Assembly (NCBI GenBank): GCA_965119715.1
Contig: OZ221969.1
Span: 186,001-250,000 of the forward strand
Source of the DNA: JASBYZ01 sp029983705
GTDB taxonomy: Bacteria > Actinomycetota > Coriobacteriia > Coriobacteriales > JAEZZM01
DNA: 64,000 nt
Direction of reading: 5' to 3'
Shown: in pieces, positions 62,331-64,000 of the stretch
How the letters are laid out: each line of letters opens with the position of its first letter
Numbering within the stretch: position 1 is the first letter of the stretch
Position numbers and translations under genes: made by a program
The notes under the pieces: generated by a model
Databases searched by the model: none
What the model was told of the DNA's origin: nothing
The model's input: the letters and a program-made list of their open reading frames with translations, nothing else

Positions 62331-64000
62331 TTGAGTGCCTTTACTAAAAATATTTGGCGCTCTATAAAAGAGCATCTCTCTCGATTTTTGGCGCTTTTTG
62401 CCATAATTGCGCTAGGTGCTGGTGTGTTTGCAGGTCTTCGCATGTTTGTTCCAGACATGCACACCTCTGCCGATGAATACTACGACAAACTTAACATGAT
62501 TGACTTCAGGGTGACCTCCACCCTTGGCCTTGTTGATGATGATCTTCAAGCAATTAGAGAGCTCGACGAGATTGAAGGTGCAAGTCCGGTCATCTTAAAC
62601 GAGGTGAGCTTAAGTCACGGCTCTAAGTCTGTTCAACTTTCACTTGAAGGCATTGATATGGATATCGCACGTCAATTTGAGCGCGCGCGTGAACAGGGTT
62701 TAGATCAAGAGTTTCCAAACTATGTAAATCGCTTAAGAATTTTAGAGGGTAGACTCCCAGAAAAGCCAGACGAGATAGTCATCTCAAATATTAACGGCAG
62801 TCTTAAGCTGGGCGATAAGCTCTCAGTTTCAAGTATCGTAGGCCACGATAAGCCAGAAGACTATTTTGTCACTGACACCTTTACTATTGTGGGCTTTATT
62901 GCCTCCCCTGAATTTATTAGCGATAGTTATGGCGTATCTCCTGACACGGGCACCACCTTTACAAACTATGGTTATCTAGGCTTTGATTCATACAAGGATA
63001 CTGAGGTTTATACCGATATCTTTGCTACTGCTAAAGGTGCTAAAGAGACTCTTGCGTATAGCGATGAATACGATAGTGCTGTAAAAGACGCAGAACTTGC
63101 CTTAAAAAAACTTGGACAAAAGCGTGAGGACCTGCGCCAAGAAGAGGTGCATTCAAAGGCGCTTAAAAAAATTGAAGATGGACAAGCAGAACTTGATGAT
63201 GCAAAGGCTGAGGCTCAAAACAAACTTGATGAGGCTCAACAAAAACTGAAAGACGCTCAAGCAAAAATTGAATCTGGTACAAAAGAGCTTCGGGACGGCG
63301 AGCAAAAGGTTAAAGATGGCTGGGCTACACTCAGACAAGAAGAAAACAATGCTAATGCAAAGCTGCAAGATGCTGAACAACAAATTATAGATGGAGAGGC
63401 AGAACTTGAGGCTAATCGTCCTAAGGTAGAAGAAGGGCTCTCTAAACTACCTGGTCTCTTAGATAGGCGTCAAGAAGTATTAGACGGCATAGATCAGATA
63501 GAACAAGGCTATAAAGCGCTTGATACCTTAGCTGAACTAAAAGCTAAAAAAGCTCAGGTACAAAGCCAGCTTGATGCTGGAAGCGCTCAACTCTCTCAAC
63601 TTGATTCTGGCATTGCTCAAGCAGAAAAAGCGATTGAGGATATAAAGAAGGCTCCTGCATCGGAGTTTTTACCTCATACACCTCCTACTCCAGATCCATC
63701 TACTAATGCCTCTGACACTGCTGATGAAAAACCTCAGCCAGAGTCTGAACCCGACCTTGCTTTAGCAGAAGCTAACAGACAAAAGAGGCTTGCAGAAGCT
63801 CAAGCAAATCTTGACGCTTTAAAAGCCAAAAAAGCTGAAGCTCAAAAAACATATGATGCATCAAAGGCTCAAGCAGAGGCTGGGCTTGCTCAAATTAATG
63901 AAGGTATCGCACAGATAGAAGCACAAGGTATCTCTAAATCAATGCTTGACGCCAAATATGCAGAGGCCAGCTCAGGACTCAAACAAATTGATGATGGTAT
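62331..64000 (+). CDS. FtsX-like permease with long extracellular coiled coil (partial)
   Basis: Starts with TTG 3 bp after the ATPase gene and is still open at the window end, so about 556 residues are seen. The first membrane helix (about 14-35, FLALFAIIALGAGVFAGL) is followed by a MacB-type extracellular domain (about 40-240). Then comes a very long coiled coil with repeated QAELDDAK, KELRDGEQ and EAELEANR-like units (about 250-440), a Pro-rich break (HTPPTPDPSTN) and a further coiled coil. This is the YhgE/FtsX-fusion style of permease known from actinobacteria and Firmicutes. The remaining membrane helices lie outside the window. Confidence 0.9.
   Translation, partial: MSAFTKNIWRSIKEHLSRFLALFAIIALGAGVFAGLRMFVPDMHTSADEYYDKLNMIDFRVTSTLGLVDDDLQAIRELDEIEGASPVILNEVSLSHGSKSVQLSLEGIDMDIARQFERAREQGLDQEFPNYVNRLRILEGRLPEKPDEIVISNINGSLKLGDKLSVSSIVGHDKPEDYFVTDTFTIVGFIASPEFISDSYGVSPDTGTTFTNYGYLGFDSYKDTEVYTDIFATAKGAKETLAYSDEYDSAVKDAELALKKLGQKREDLRQEEVHSKALKKIEDGQAELDDAKAEAQNKLDEAQQKLKDAQAKIESGTKELRDGEQKVKDGWATLRQEENNANAKLQDAEQQIIDGEAELEANRPKVEEGLSKLPGLLDRRQEVLDGIDQIEQGYKALDTLAELKAKKAQVQSQLDAGSAQLSQLDSGIAQAEKAIEDIKKAPASEFLPHTPPTPDPSTNASDTADEKPQPESEPDLALAEANRQKRLAEAQANLDALKAKKAEAQKTYDASKAQAEAGLAQINEGIAQIEAQGISKSMLDAKYAEASSGLKQIDDG

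Noticed and set aside
63153..63383. Hydrophobic minus-strand frame of 76 codons
   Set aside because: It is antisense to the coiled coil of the FtsX-like permease.
1..64000. CRISPR arrays, rRNA genes and IS elements
   Set aside because: No regularly spaced repeat-spacer pattern, no rRNA sequence and no transposase were seen.

Overview
HOST. Most of the window is a gene-dense chromosome of moderate to low GC, with tightly packed operons, frequent 1-8 bp gene overlaps and several GTG/TTG starts. The gene set suggests an anaerobic, host-associated actinobacterium of the class Coriobacteriia (Atopobium/Lancefieldella/Olsenella-like). Pointers are rubrerythrin, ferritin and ferredoxin genes, a CwlM-like cell-wall protein, DNA glycosylases, an LPXTG-type surface protein and an Nramp-related transporter of the kind described in Eggerthella. 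The lineage is inferred from gene content, not from a marker-gene comparison.

LAYOUT. 1-4.1 kb: core genes on the minus strand (peptidoglycan-binding protein, ferritin, polyprenyl synthase, lipoprotein), then a small basic protein gene (4283) whose ribosome binding site lies in a perfect hairpin. About 4.47-15.2 kb: a GC-richer integrated mobilizable element. It carries a large serine recombinase, a cargo cassette (ribbon-helix-helix regulator, EcoRI-family adenine methyltransferase, DUF262-HNH nuclease, winged-helix protein with a hydrophobic tail), a very acidic small protein on the opposite strand, a relaxase and MobC-like pair with an oriT-like region, a P4/D5-type primase-helicase, an excisionase-like DNA-binding protein, a structured attenuator leader RNA and an iteron array that probably forms the replication origin. 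It ends near tRNA-Leu. 15.4-17.5 kb: a sortase-anchored surface protein gene broken by two single-base frameshifts in homopolymers.

17.7-26.7 kb: Ppx/GppA, DivIC/FtsB, enolase, MazG, a four-cluster ferredoxin and Mfd. 26.7-39.0 kb: nth, DUF554, lipoprotein, a trigger-factor relative lacking the ribosome-binding domain, O-antigen-ligase/TPR protein, rubrerythrin, a MutY-like glycosylase without the iron-sulfur cluster cysteines, an Rrf2 regulator, HAD phosphatase, an orphan HigA-like regulator with a candidate operator, tRNA-Asp, tRNA-Val and an MFS exporter. 39.1-49.1 kb (plus strand): murE, HAD hydrolase, a PadR-DUF1700-DUF4097-like envelope operon with a strong operator and a divergent 28-residue membrane peptide, then a probable magnesium module (an MgtE-like protein with a degenerate pore, plus an Nramp-related transporter with altered metal-site residues) and 5-formyl-THF cyclo-ligase. 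49.1-61.5 kb (minus strand): polysaccharide deacetylase, PRC-barrel and YtxH proteins, ddl, aminotransferase, RlpA-like protein behind a roughly 300-nt leader, CorC/HlyC, hemolysin III, metal-binding protein and two bacterial PH-domain membrane proteins. 61.6 kb to the end: an ABC ATPase and an FtsX-like permease that runs off the window.

MAIN POINTS. The most interesting material is in the mobile element: the autoregulated methyltransferase/DUF262-HNH/winged-helix cassette, the attenuator leader of the replication operon and the iteron origin. The magnesium module on the chromosome is the next best lead.
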